Assembly: GCA_963729695.1 (NCBI GenBank)
Contig: CAVSOT010000004.1
Coordinates: forward strand, 744,001 to 808,000
Direction: 5' to 3'
From: PALSA-693 sp963729695
GTDB taxonomy: Bacteria > Actinomycetota > Acidimicrobiia > Acidimicrobiales > Palsa-688
Length of the DNA: 64,000 nucleotides
Shown here: piece after piece, positions 1 through 7,725 of the stretch
Position numbering within the stretch: position 1 is the stretch's first letter
How the letters are laid out: each line of letters starts with the position of its first letter
The notes under the pieces: model-generated
What the model was told of the DNA's origin: nothing
Database searches by the model: none
The model's input: the letters and a program-made list of their open reading frames with translations, nothing else
Position numbers and translations under genes: made by a program

Positions 1-2
1 TG

Positions 3-914
3 GTAGTGGTGGGTGGGGGACCTGCCGGCCTGGAAGCGGCGCGGGTCAGTGCTGTGCGGGGGCACGAGGTGATCTTGTTCGAGGCCCGGGCGAACCTGGG
101 GGGAGCGCTGGCTCTGTGGGCGACCCTGCCGGGCCGGGAGTGGGTGGCCAACGGCGTGGAGTGGTGGCAGCGAGAGCTCGACCGCCTGGGCGTGGCGACC
201 CGTCTTGGCCTTTCCGGCGCCGGGCCGTCGATCCTGGCGGAGGGGCCAGACGCGGTGATCGTGGCTACGGGGGCCCTCTACAGCCAGACCGGACGGAGCG
301 CTTTTCTCGACGCGGGCATTCCCGGACACGATCAGCCTCACGTCTACCGGCCTGAACAGATCCTGTTGGAGGGAATCCGACCGTCCGGCAACGTCGTTCT
401 TCTCGACGCGGAAGGGTTGCATACCAGCAGCGGAATCGCCGAACTGCTCGCATCGGCCGGCGCCCACGTCCACTACGTGACGCCTGGATTCGCGCCCGCC
501 TCGGCTCGGCTGGCCGCGTCACACGAGTTTCCGTTCGTCGTGACCCGGCTCAAGGAAGCAGGCGTCATCCTCATTCCTTCCTGCTATCTACGACGGATCG
601 ATGAACACAGCGTGGTCGTTTATGACGTCTTTACCGGCGAGGAACGGGTGCTGGGTCAGGTCGATGCCGTCGTGCTGTCCACGTGCCGCCTCCCGGTCGA
701 CGACCTGGCCCGCCAGCTCGAGGGCCGGGTCGAGCAGCTCTTCACCGTAGGGGATGCACTCTCGGCGCGGTCGCTGGCGGCCGCGGCCTACGAGGGCCAC
801 AAGTTCGGTCGATACGTCGGCGAACCCCGTGCTCCGAAATCCATCGCGGAGGCCTACTTCATGACCGACCCGCCAGAGTTGACACCCCTACCCGCCGGAG
901 AACGAAACTCGTGA
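3..914 (+). CDS. FAD/NAD(P)-binding C-terminal part of an old-yellow-enzyme-type NADH:flavin oxidoreductase (5' truncated)
   Basis: The reading frame is open from the first bases of the window and begins in a dinucleotide-binding fold (VVVGGGPAGLEAAR), so the N-terminal TIM-barrel lies upstream. The rest fits the C-terminal half of the 2,4-dienoyl-CoA reductase/trimethylamine dehydrogenase group: an acidic residue ends the second strand (ILFEA), there is a second nucleotide-binding region in the middle (NVVLLDAEG), and a closing FAD motif (LFTVGDALSARSLAAAAYEGH). Such enzymes reduce enoyl-CoA or enone substrates with NAD(P)H. The SnoaL gene follows 57 bp downstream on the same strand. The substrate cannot be read from this fragment. 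Family assignment is fairly sure; the exact subfamily is inference because the catalytic barrel is missing. Confidence 0.85.
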   Translation, partial: VVVGGGPAGLEAARVSAVRGHEVILFEARANLGGALALWATLPGREWVANGVEWWQRELDRLGVATRLGLSGAGPSILAEGPDAVIVATGALYSQTGRSAFLDAGIPGHDQPHVYRPEQILLEGIRPSGNVVLLDAEGLHTSSGIAELLASAGAHVHYVTPGFAPASARLAASHEFPFVVTRLKEAGVILIPSCYLRRIDEHSVVVYDVFTGEERVLGQVDAVVLSTCRLPVDDLARQLEGRVEQLFTVGDALSARSLAAAAYEGHKFGRYVGEPRAPKSIAEAYFMTDPPELTPLPAGERNS

Positions 915-971
915 CCGCGAGAACAGCGAAATGAGCGTCAGCTCCAAGAGCCCACACGAAGGGAGTGGATA

Positions 972-1493
972 ATGAGTTCACCAGACGACGCAAAGGCCAG
1001 CCTCGAGACGCTGCAGAAGGATCTCCAGCAGGTCATCGACGTGTTGGAAATCCAACAGTTGAAGTCTCGGTTTTTCCGGTGCATCGACACCGAACAGTGG
1101 GATGGCCTGCGTGACACGCTGACCGAGGAGGCCCAGATCTTTTTCGAGGACTCACGTTTTCCCGTCTCGACCACGCCGGCATGGGACGGTCGAGAAGCGT
1201 GGCTGACGTACATGACGACGGCGCACCCAGAGAAGATCACCGTGCATCAGGCCCTCGCCCCCGAGATCACGATCGGGGATGACAACACGGCGACGGGCAT
1301 CTGGGCCATGAGTTACTGGGTCGACGATCCCGGCCGCCAGGGGGCGTGGCGGGCCTACGGACACGAGTACGATCGCTACGTTCGTTGCCCGGACGGGCGC
1401 TGGCGAATCGCCTCCTCGCACGTGACGCACCTGCGCGTCGACGACGTGCCCCGACAACGGCCACGGGGCGCGCCCAATCTCTACCCTGAGTAG
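972..1493 (+). CDS. SnoaL-like / NTF2-fold protein
   Basis: A 173-residue protein with the alpha+beta cone layout of SnoaL_4 proteins: an N-terminal helix (VIDVLEIQQLKSRFFRCID), the D-T-E-QWDGLRDTLTEEA turn, a central W-D-G-REAWL segment and C-terminal beta strands ending in GRWRIASSHVTHLRV. This fold serves as a small-molecule hydratase, isomerase or binding domain, often in sterol and aromatic degradation loci. The ATG follows a GAAGGGAGTGG ribosome-binding site. It probably shares a transcript with the flavin oxidoreductase upstream. No catalytic dyad can be assigned with confidence, so the reaction is unknown. Confidence 0.75.
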   Translation: MSSPDDAKASLETLQKDLQQVIDVLEIQQLKSRFFRCIDTEQWDGLRDTLTEEAQIFFEDSRFPVSTTPAWDGREAWLTYMTTAHPEKITVHQALAPEITIGDDNTATGIWAMSYWVDDPGRQGAWRAYGHEYDRYVRCPDGRWRIASSHVTHLRVDDVPRQRPRGAPNLYPE

Positions 1494-1500
1494 GCGAAGG

Positions 1501-2385
1501 TCAGGTCGGCCCGTCGTCGGCCGTAGGCGACGCCTCGAGCTGGGCGGCAACGCCGACCGGGTTGGTGACATCGGCTCCGCCGTCGGCGGTAAGGACTTGC
1601 CCGGTCATCCAGCTGGACTCGTCGCTGGCGAAAAACAGTACCGCGTAGGCGATATCCCATCCGGTGCCGCGGGTAGTTCGGCCGAGAGGGAGCACCATCG
1701 TCGAGCGGCGGGCTGAGCTCCGCACATCCGTTCCCAGCTTGGCGGTCGTGCCCTGGTTGCGCGGCGTCTGGATGTTGCCGGGCACCACGACGTTGACCCG
1801 GATCCCGTCCCGACCGTGCTGGCCCGCCATTTCCCTGCTGAGCGAGATCATGCCCCCCTTCGCCGCGGAGTAGGCCGGGAAGCCGATCGATCGGAGGGCG
1901 CCGACCGAGGAGATGTTGACGATCGAGCCTCCGCCGCGACGAACCATCACGGGTATCGCCTCCTTCGAGACGAGGAAGACCGACTTGAGGTTTATGGTCA
2001 GCATTCGGTCCCAGACTTCCTCGGTGTGGTCGAGGATGGTGCCTGGGGTGGATACGCCCACGTTGTTGACGAGTATGTCCACGCCTCCGTACTCATCCAC
2101 TGCGGCTTGGATCATTCGTCGGCAATCGTTGGCCGCAGTGACATCGCCCGCGACCACCATGGCCTCGCCGCCCGCCTGTTCGATCTCTTTGCGGGTGACC
2201 TCGGCCCGCTCCGGCTCTCGATCCACCAAGACCAGGCGGGCGCCGTGACGGGCTAGGAGGAGCGAGCTGGCCTTGCCTGTGCCCACGCCGGGACCGTCCA
2301 CTTGACCGGCGCCAGTCACGACGGCGACCTTGCCCTCCACCCTCCCTCGCGACGTGGCGCCGGGTGTCTCTTCCATAAGGGTCAC
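1501..2385 (-). CDS. SDR family NAD(P)-dependent oxidoreductase
   Basis: A 294-residue classical short-chain dehydrogenase. It shows a cofactor motif (VTGAGQVDGPGVGTGKA, with a longer glycine loop than usual), DREPERAEV after strand 2, VNNVGV (NNAG equivalent), the catalytic Ser in NISSVGA and YSAAKGG for the Tyr/Lys pair, and a C-terminal TADGGADVTN. The GTG start overlaps the stop of the upstream amidohydrolase (GTGA), so the two are translationally coupled; an internal ATG 9 bases on is an alternative start. The extended glycine loop occurs in a set of actinobacterial SDRs. Role with the amidohydrolase: oxidation or reduction of a hydroxyl or keto intermediate, inferred only from the operon. 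Confidence 0.85.
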   Translation of the reverse strand: MTLMEETPGATSRGRVEGKVAVVTGAGQVDGPGVGTGKASSLLLARHGARLVLVDREPERAEVTRKEIEQAGGEAMVVAGDVTAANDCRRMIQAAVDEYGGVDILVNNVGVSTPGTILDHTEEVWDRMLTINLKSVFLVSKEAIPVMVRRGGGSIVNISSVGALRSIGFPAYSAAKGGMISLSREMAGQHGRDGIRVNVVVPGNIQTPRNQGTTAKLGTDVRSSARRSTMVLPLGRTTRGTGWDIAYAVLFFASDESSWMTGQVLTADGGADVTNPVGVAAQLEASPTADDGPT

Positions 2386-3794
2386 GTGGTCTTTCCTTCG
2401 ATGAGCTGCCGAGCCTCGGCTTCGATGTCGGTATCCGCGAAGAAGTCCGACCGGTCTCCTGCGTAGAAACGGACCGCGTTGGTGAACGTGAACTCCTTGA
2501 ACTGCCCGGGGGTGAGGACGCCGTGCTCGAGTTGTTCGTACGCTTCCTGCAGCGGGTGTTCGAACGAAGGGACGTCCCAGTGACCGATATCGGACCCCAC
2601 GAAGGCCGGAACAACCGCCCCCAGGGGCGTTACCCGGGTGTCGAATGCGATGCCGATCAGCGGGTCATCACCCTCGCAACCCCAGAAGAAGCCCCGGCAG
2701 TACTGCTGGGCAATTTCTGCGGTGCTCTGGACGCCACTGGCCTCGAAGTCGTTGCCGCCACCCTCCTCGATGGCCAACGCAGGCACCAGGAGCTCTTCGG
2801 GTAGCCCGACCAGGCGGGGGTTGTACCGGGATGCCAGACGAGCCAGTTCCTCGGTATCGATCCGGCGCAAGTCCAACGAGGCGATTCCCTCTGGCCCCCG
2901 CTTCTCGTAGCGGGAGACCAGATCACCGAGCAGGCGAACGCCGACGGCCACGCCGCCCTCCAACAGGGCGACGCGCAACCGTGGGAATCGGTGCAGCACC
3001 CCTCCGAGGAAGAGCGACTTGGCCAGAGCCTCCCCGGTGGCGGCGAACTGCCCGGCCGAGAAGACCGAGTTCGACGGCGAGACGTGATCGATCAGCCTGG
3101 CGCCCGACATGTGGGCGGCGATCGGAGCGTCGAGCTCTTCGGCTCGCTTCCAGAACGGGTCGTAGTCGTATTCGCTGTCGACCCCGAACGTGTCCATACG
3201 GCCCAGGCGATCCCGGCAATCGGCAGGCGCATCAACAAAGGCCGGGATCGTTCTCCACACGTAGGAGGGAATAAGGAAGGCCTTGAAGCCGAGCGATACC
3301 GCATGTTCGAGCGCTTCGATGCCTTCCTCGGGCGTCGACAGTGGAAGGTGGGCGACCGGGGAGAGCCGGTTTCGGTAGGGAGCAAAATCTTCAGCGACCA
3401 TCTCGTTGAACAGCTGGGACAGCCCTTGGCGGGCCTGGTCGTCGGGGATGTGGGCGATGTGCAATCCGACCGTCGGGTACACCACCGCGAAGTCGAATCC
3501 GGTCTCATCCATCCGTTCGTACATCAGCCCCGGCATGGTCACCGCCGCGTAGTCCTGGGTCTGGGCCGGTGTGAACCAACGATGGGGTTTGTGCAGGTGC
3601 AGCTGCCGACGACGCTCCGCGGTGGGGAACCGGACCTGCTCCTCTCCGGGCACCAGCAGTCCTCTGGCGCCCGGGTCCTGCAGAAGGTGCTCACGACCCC
3701 GACTCCGGACGAAGCGGACGAAGGCCTCCTTGACCTCGATGAGGTGGCCGTCGCCGTCCACGAGCGGGTGCCCGACGCGTCTCCCGAATATCAC
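2382..3794 (-). CDS. Amidohydrolase family protein (Amidohydro_2, TIM barrel), paralogue 1; N-terminus probably frameshifted
   Basis: A 470-residue Amidohydro_2 protein. In place of the usual N-terminal HxH it has DGDGH; later landmarks are PVAHLPLSTPEEGIEALEHA, the DSEYDYDPFW block, AAHMSG, FPRLRVALLEGGV and the late SDIGHWD motif carrying the last Asp/His. It is clearly related to the proteins at 3936-5411 and 51526-53070. Members of this family hydrolyse or decarboxylate cyclic and aromatic acids (ACMSD-like), but the substrate here is unknown. The frame used starts at a GTG without a good ribosome-binding site. A better start (ATG at 3825 behind GGAGG) opens a second frame whose residues (LSARDIRET) join HPLVDGDGH if one base near 3785 is removed, matching the paralogues' N-termini. 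Confidence 0.85.
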   Translation of the reverse strand: MIFGRRVGHPLVDGDGHLIEVKEAFVRFVRSRGREHLLQDPGARGLLVPGEEQVRFPTAERRRQLHLHKPHRWFTPAQTQDYAAVTMPGLMYERMDETGFDFAVVYPTVGLHIAHIPDDQARQGLSQLFNEMVAEDFAPYRNRLSPVAHLPLSTPEEGIEALEHAVSLGFKAFLIPSYVWRTIPAFVDAPADCRDRLGRMDTFGVDSEYDYDPFWKRAEELDAPIAAHMSGARLIDHVSPSNSVFSAGQFAATGEALAKSLFLGGVLHRFPRLRVALLEGGVAVGVRLLGDLVSRYEKRGPEGIASLDLRRIDTEELARLASRYNPRLVGLPEELLVPALAIEEGGGNDFEASGVQSTAEIAQQYCRGFFWGCEGDDPLIGIAFDTRVTPLGAVVPAFVGSDIGHWDVPSFEHPLQEAYEQLEHGVLTPGQFKEFTFTNAVRFYAGDRSDFFADTDIEAEARQLIEGKTT

Positions 3795-3935
3795 GAGCGG
3801 ACAACTGGTGTTCCAGCTGGGTCATCCCCGTACCTCCAACTCTCCCGGAGTGGTCGAGGATGCTCCGGGTTACCACGGCTGCGGATCAAGGACGTCCCAC
3901 GCTAGCGCTTGGGTCGGCCGTCCGAAATTCGGGTC

Positions 3936-5411
3936 TCAGCCCTTCAGGAGTTGCTGCACGGCTCCTTCCACGTGCGTGCCCCTGAAGAACTGCGGGTTCA
4001 TGTCGGTGAAAAATCGGGCCGGGTTGGCGAAGGTGAAATCGCGGAAGTCGCCCTCCGTCATCCAGCCTCGCTCGACGCCCTCGTGCGCTTCTTCGAGGAT
4101 CTGGAGCAGGTTGGTCACGTCCAGGTGCCCCATGTCCGAGCTGAACAACACTTGCAGGCGGGCCCCGAGGGGGTTGGCCTTCGAGAACGCGGCCGCGGTC
4201 ATCGGATCATCCGACTCGGCGCCGAAGCCGAACGACCGGACGAAGCGGTCCTGAAAGTCCTCTTTCCTGGTAATGCCCACAGCCTCCCACTCGTCGTCGT
4301 CGGCACCCGGCAGACCCGGGCTGGCCCAGAACCATTCCTCGACCTGCTCCAGCACCCCCGAACCCGACCGTTCCAAGCTCTTCGTTCCGTAGCGCTTGAC
4401 GAGGTCCTGGAACTGTTGCTTGTCGGATGCCGAATACCCGCTTGTGGTCAGGTGGTTGCGCAGCGCGTCACCGTTCCTGAGCTTCCAGTGGGCGATGACC
4501 GCGGCGTACAACATCGCCGCCCAGGCGACTCCGCCCTCGAGGAACGAGAACCGCAGCTGCGGGAACCGGTTGGTGACGCCGCCCATGAACAGAGAGCGGC
4601 ACAGGAATTCCTGGGCGTTGGCGAAGTGGCCCATGTGGCTGAACGAGTAGTTGGAGATCGACGACCGCACTGGCCACCCGTCGCCGTAGCCGTTGCCGTG
4701 GGCGGTGATGGGCATGCCCAACTCAGTGGCCTTCGCCCACACCGGGTCGTAGTCGTACAGACTGTCCAGTCCGAACCCGTCGAACCACAACCCACCGGGT
4801 ACTTCGTCGTCGTAGCGCCGTACGTAGGCGGCGATCAACGCCACCCGGTAGCCGAGGTTGTGCGCATGTTCGAGCTCCTCGACCGCTTCGTCGGGCGTGT
4901 ACATCGGTATCACGGCGGGCATCGCCATCCGATCCGAGAAGGGTCGGAACTGGTCCATGTTGTGCTCGTTGACGTCGTGGCAGGCGATCCGCCGGGTTCG
5001 CTCGTCGGCCAGCTTGCTCAAGAAGTTCACGAGGGACGGGTAGATCATGGCGAAATCGATGCCGATCTCGTCGAGGCGCTGATATAGCAGCTCGGGTAGC
5101 ATCGTCGTGGCTCGATCGAGGGGATTGCCCGAGAAGTCGTGGGACGAGGGGCGGGGTACCCGGCGGCGGGCCCGCTCGGCCTTGCTCATCTTCGACCAAT
5201 TCACCATGCCGGTCTGGTAGGAGCGACCCCACGCCGCGACCGCGCACATCTCCCGGAGCTGATCCGGGTCTGCGATGCCGGCGCGGCGCAACACGGGGAC
5301 GAGATCCGGTAGGAACTCGACGATGTGGCCGTCGGAGTCGATGATCGGGTGGTCGATCCTCGAACGGAGCTCCTGGATGCGGTCCCGCATAGCCATATCG
5401 GTCAGAGCCAT
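3936..5411 (-). CDS. Amidohydrolase family protein (Amidohydro_2), paralogue 2
   Basis: 491 residues. The start is ATG at 5411 behind an AGGAGG site; the frame is open 29 codons further upstream but without support. N-terminal HPIIDSDGHIVEF replaces HxH. Other shared features are MPAVIPMYTPDEAVEELEHA, DSLYDYDPVW, ITAHGNG, FPQLRFSFLEGGVAW and SSDMGHLDV. It lies 140 bp from the first paralogue on the same strand. A 7-bp direct repeat TTGCAAG (5493 and 5507) sits upstream of the start, near the divergent HAD gene. A role in hydrolysis or decarboxylation of a cyclic acid is a family-level inference. Confidence 0.88.
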   Translation of the reverse strand: MALTDMAMRDRIQELRSRIDHPIIDSDGHIVEFLPDLVPVLRRAGIADPDQLREMCAVAAWGRSYQTGMVNWSKMSKAERARRRVPRPSSHDFSGNPLDRATTMLPELLYQRLDEIGIDFAMIYPSLVNFLSKLADERTRRIACHDVNEHNMDQFRPFSDRMAMPAVIPMYTPDEAVEELEHAHNLGYRVALIAAYVRRYDDEVPGGLWFDGFGLDSLYDYDPVWAKATELGMPITAHGNGYGDGWPVRSSISNYSFSHMGHFANAQEFLCRSLFMGGVTNRFPQLRFSFLEGGVAWAAMLYAAVIAHWKLRNGDALRNHLTTSGYSASDKQQFQDLVKRYGTKSLERSGSGVLEQVEEWFWASPGLPGADDDEWEAVGITRKEDFQDRFVRSFGFGAESDDPMTAAAFSKANPLGARLQVLFSSDMGHLDVTNLLQILEEAHEGVERGWMTEGDFRDFTFANPARFFTDMNPQFFRGTHVEGAVQQLLKG

Positions 5412-5569
5412 AGGTTCCTCCTGGTTAAGGCTCGGAATGCCCGGGCCCGGCCGACTCGAATCATGGCTCGGACGGACACGCTCGTTTCGAGGTTGCAAGG
5501 CAAGTATTGCAAGCCCTATTGATGGACGTCAAGGGCGGGCAGGTCACCGTGTTATTCTCCCGACCTCCC

Positions 5570-5974
5570 ATGTCCCGTCCTTCCCCGTCAGCGTGTCCCA
5601 CGCCGAGGGCCAACCTTCTGGTGAGCTTCGATATCGACGGTACGCTCGAAATGGGTGATCCACCGGGACCGCTGACCGCCGCCTTCGTTCGCATGGCCCA
5701 GTCGTCGGGATGTCTCATCGGCAGCGGCTCAGATCGCACCCTGCGTGAGCAGTCCGAAATGTGGGCGCTCGTCGGCATCGCGCCGGACTTCGTGAGCGGT
5801 AAACATCACCTGCGTCGAATCCGCGACCAATTTCCCTGCCAACGGTTCCTCCACATTGGCGATACCGACGTCGACGAGCACTACGCCAAACAGGCGGACT
5901 TCGAGTTCATCTACGTCCTCGATCTCGCCACCAGGTCGGTTCGATGGGGCGAGCGGCCGGGCTTCCCCTTCTGA
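5570..5974 (+). CDS. HAD-superfamily hydrolase (small, uncapped)
   Basis: 134 residues from ATG 5570 (an in-frame ATG at 5507 would add 21 unlikely residues). Motif I is SFDIDGTLE, with the nucleophile Asp and the second Asp two residues on. Motif II is probably the Ser of IGSGSDRT. The C-terminal HIGDTDVDEHYA supplies the acidic pair of motif IV. The protein is short, about a bare HAD core, so it probably acts on a small phosphorylated substrate or has a protein partner. It is transcribed divergently from amidohydrolase 2. Substrate unknown. Confidence 0.7.
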   Translation: MSRPSPSACPTPRANLLVSFDIDGTLEMGDPPGPLTAAFVRMAQSSGCLIGSGSDRTLREQSEMWALVGIAPDFVSGKHHLRRIRDQFPCQRFLHIGDTDVDEHYAKQADFEFIYVLDLATRSVRWGERPGFPF

Positions 5975-6090
5975 TTCACTCCCAGCCGAAGAGGCGGAAC
6001 GATCGTCCAATCGGCTGGCCCGGCTGACCTGTTCGAGGCGACGCCCCGGGCCGTCATCCTCTATGGGGCCGGCCGGGTAGCTTGGGTGAC

Positions 6091-7119
6091 GTGCGCTACC
6101 GATACCTTGGCCGTACCGGCGTTCGGGTGAGTGAGCTCTGCCTGGGCGCGATGATGTTTGGTGAGTGGGGAAACCCCGACCACGATGATGCAGTGCGGAT
6201 CATCCATACTGCACTCGACGCGGGCGTCAACTTCATCGACACCGCCGACGTCTATTCGTCCGGTGAGTCGGAGGTGATTGTCGGCCAGGCGATCGCAGGC
6301 CGGCGGGATCAGGTCGTGGTTGCCACCAAAGTGCACGGCCAGATGGGGGAAGACCCAAACATGATGGGTAGCTCCCGGCGTTGGATCATCCGGGAATGCG
6401 ACAACAGCCTGCGTCGCTTGGCAACGGACTACATCGACCTCTATCAGGTTCACCGATCTGACCCACACACTGATATCGAAGAGACCCTCGGGGCGCTTAC
6501 CGACCTGGTCCGGCAGGGGAAGGTTCGCTATGTGGGATCGTCCACGTTCCCTCCGTCGGAGATCGTGGAAGCTCAGTGGGCGGCCCAGGAGCGCAGGACC
6601 GAGCGGTTTGTGTGCGAGCAGCTGCCGTACTCGATGCTGGTGAGGGGAGTCGAATCGGAGGTGCTCCCCGTCTGCCAGAAGCACCGGATGGGTACCATCG
6701 CATGGAGCCCCCTTGCGGGGGGATGGCTGTCAGGAAATTGGCGGACAGGGGCGGCCAATCTCACCAGCCGCCGTTCCAATCGCGTTCCCGCCCGGTACGA
6801 CCTGTCACGACCGGCCAACCAGGCCAAACTCGAGGCCGCCACCGCGCTCGCAGATCTGGCCGACGAGGCCGGGCTGAGCTTGATCCACATGGCTCTGGCC
6901 TTCGTATTGGGACATCCGGCGATCACATCGGCGATCGTCGGGCCGCGCACCGCGGAACATCTGGACAGTCAGCTGGGGGCGAGCGAGATCAGGTTGCCGG
7001 CGGATGTGTGGGATCGGATCGACGGCATCGTGGCGCCGGGAGCGAACTTCTCGTTCGCCGATGGAGGATACGAGCCACCCGCAGTGGCCAATCCTTCCAA
7101 GCGGCGTCGGCCTGCCTGA
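6091..7119 (+). CDS. Aldo/keto reductase
   Basis: 342 residues starting at GTG 6091 (a TTG nine bases earlier is possible). Aldo/keto reductase hallmarks are the N-terminal YRYLGRTGVRVSELCLGAM, the catalytic Asp/Tyr in FIDTADVYSSGESE, Lys in VVATKVHG, His in YQVHRSDP, and the NADPH pocket in AIVGPRTAEHLDSQL. It resembles the YajO/Tas-type AKR11-12 proteins that reduce aldehydes and ketones with NADPH. It stands alone and is followed by a terminator-like hairpin at 7143-7167. Confidence 0.9.
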   Translation: MRYRYLGRTGVRVSELCLGAMMFGEWGNPDHDDAVRIIHTALDAGVNFIDTADVYSSGESEVIVGQAIAGRRDQVVVATKVHGQMGEDPNMMGSSRRWIIRECDNSLRRLATDYIDLYQVHRSDPHTDIEETLGALTDLVRQGKVRYVGSSTFPPSEIVEAQWAAQERRTERFVCEQLPYSMLVRGVESEVLPVCQKHRMGTIAWSPLAGGWLSGNWRTGAANLTSRRSNRVPARYDLSRPANQAKLEAATALADLADEAGLSLIHMALAFVLGHPAITSAIVGPRTAEHLDSQLGASEIRLPADVWDRIDGIVAPGANFSFADGGYEPPAVANPSKRRRPA

Positions 7120-7142
7120 CCACTAGGGTCCGGCAGGAATTC

Positions 7143-7167
7143 AGGTCGGGCCGGTCGGGCCCGACCT
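7143..7167 (+). terminator. Hairpin downstream of the aldo/keto reductase
   Basis: Perfect 10-bp inverted repeat (AGGTCGGGCC / GGCCCGACCT) with a 5-nt loop, 24 bp after the stop codon. There is no U-tract, as is common in high-GC actinobacteria. Confidence 0.5.
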
Positions 7168-7266
7168 GGCGCCTCGGATCATATGTACCAGGTCTTCAGG
7201 ATGCTCTCATCGGCTCCTCAGCTGACCGCACCACCCTGGAGGAGGTCAGCAACATAGAGGTGCAAG

Positions 7267-7644
7267 ATGCTCTCCATTCGGGAATCGAACCGTGGTCAGG
7301 CGCCGGGCGGGGGAGCCACGGGCGCGCCGGTCCGGGTCGCGGTCGCCTTCCCCCAAACCTGCGATCAGCTCGAGCAGCTCCAAGAGGCGCTTGGCCTGGA
7401 GTTTGTCGTCGAGGACATCCGTCGGGCACCACCCGATGCGGAAGTGGTGATGGTGCCGCCGTGCAGTCCAGCCGCCATCAGAGCCATCTTGCGCGACTTT
7501 CCTGTGGCCCATGTTGTGGTGGTCGAGGGAGAGCGCAGCCCGGTCGAGCGAGCCTTCTTCGCCGGCGCCTCGGACTACCTCCGGCACACCACGGTACGGC
7601 ACCTGGCCGATTCGGTCCGCTGGACACTGGGGCGCATCGCCTGA
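7267..7644 (+). CDS. Small protein resembling a degenerate response-regulator receiver domain
   Basis: 125 residues. After a glycine-rich N-terminus there is a beta-alpha pattern (VRVAVAFP, then helix DQLEQLQEALG, then FVVEDI, EVVMVPP, HVVVVEGE) and a receiver-like ending AGASDYLRH...LADSVRWTLGR. The acidic phosphorylation site of a true receiver is not evident, so it would be a pseudo-receiver if the resemblance is real. It lies 81 bp upstream of the P-type ATPase on the same strand and may be cotranscribed. No function is assigned. Confidence 0.45.
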   Translation: MLSIRESNRGQAPGGGATGAPVRVAVAFPQTCDQLEQLQEALGLEFVVEDIRRAPPDAEVVMVPPCSPAAIRAILRDFPVAHVVVVEGERSPVERAFFAGASDYLRHTTVRHLADSVRWTLGRIA

Positions 7645-7725
7645 ATCGAGTCACCTGACCGGAGCGGAAAATCGGGACCTCCGGGGGCTTATCCTGAGGG
7701 CAGCCCATGGTGGATCAGGTCCCGC

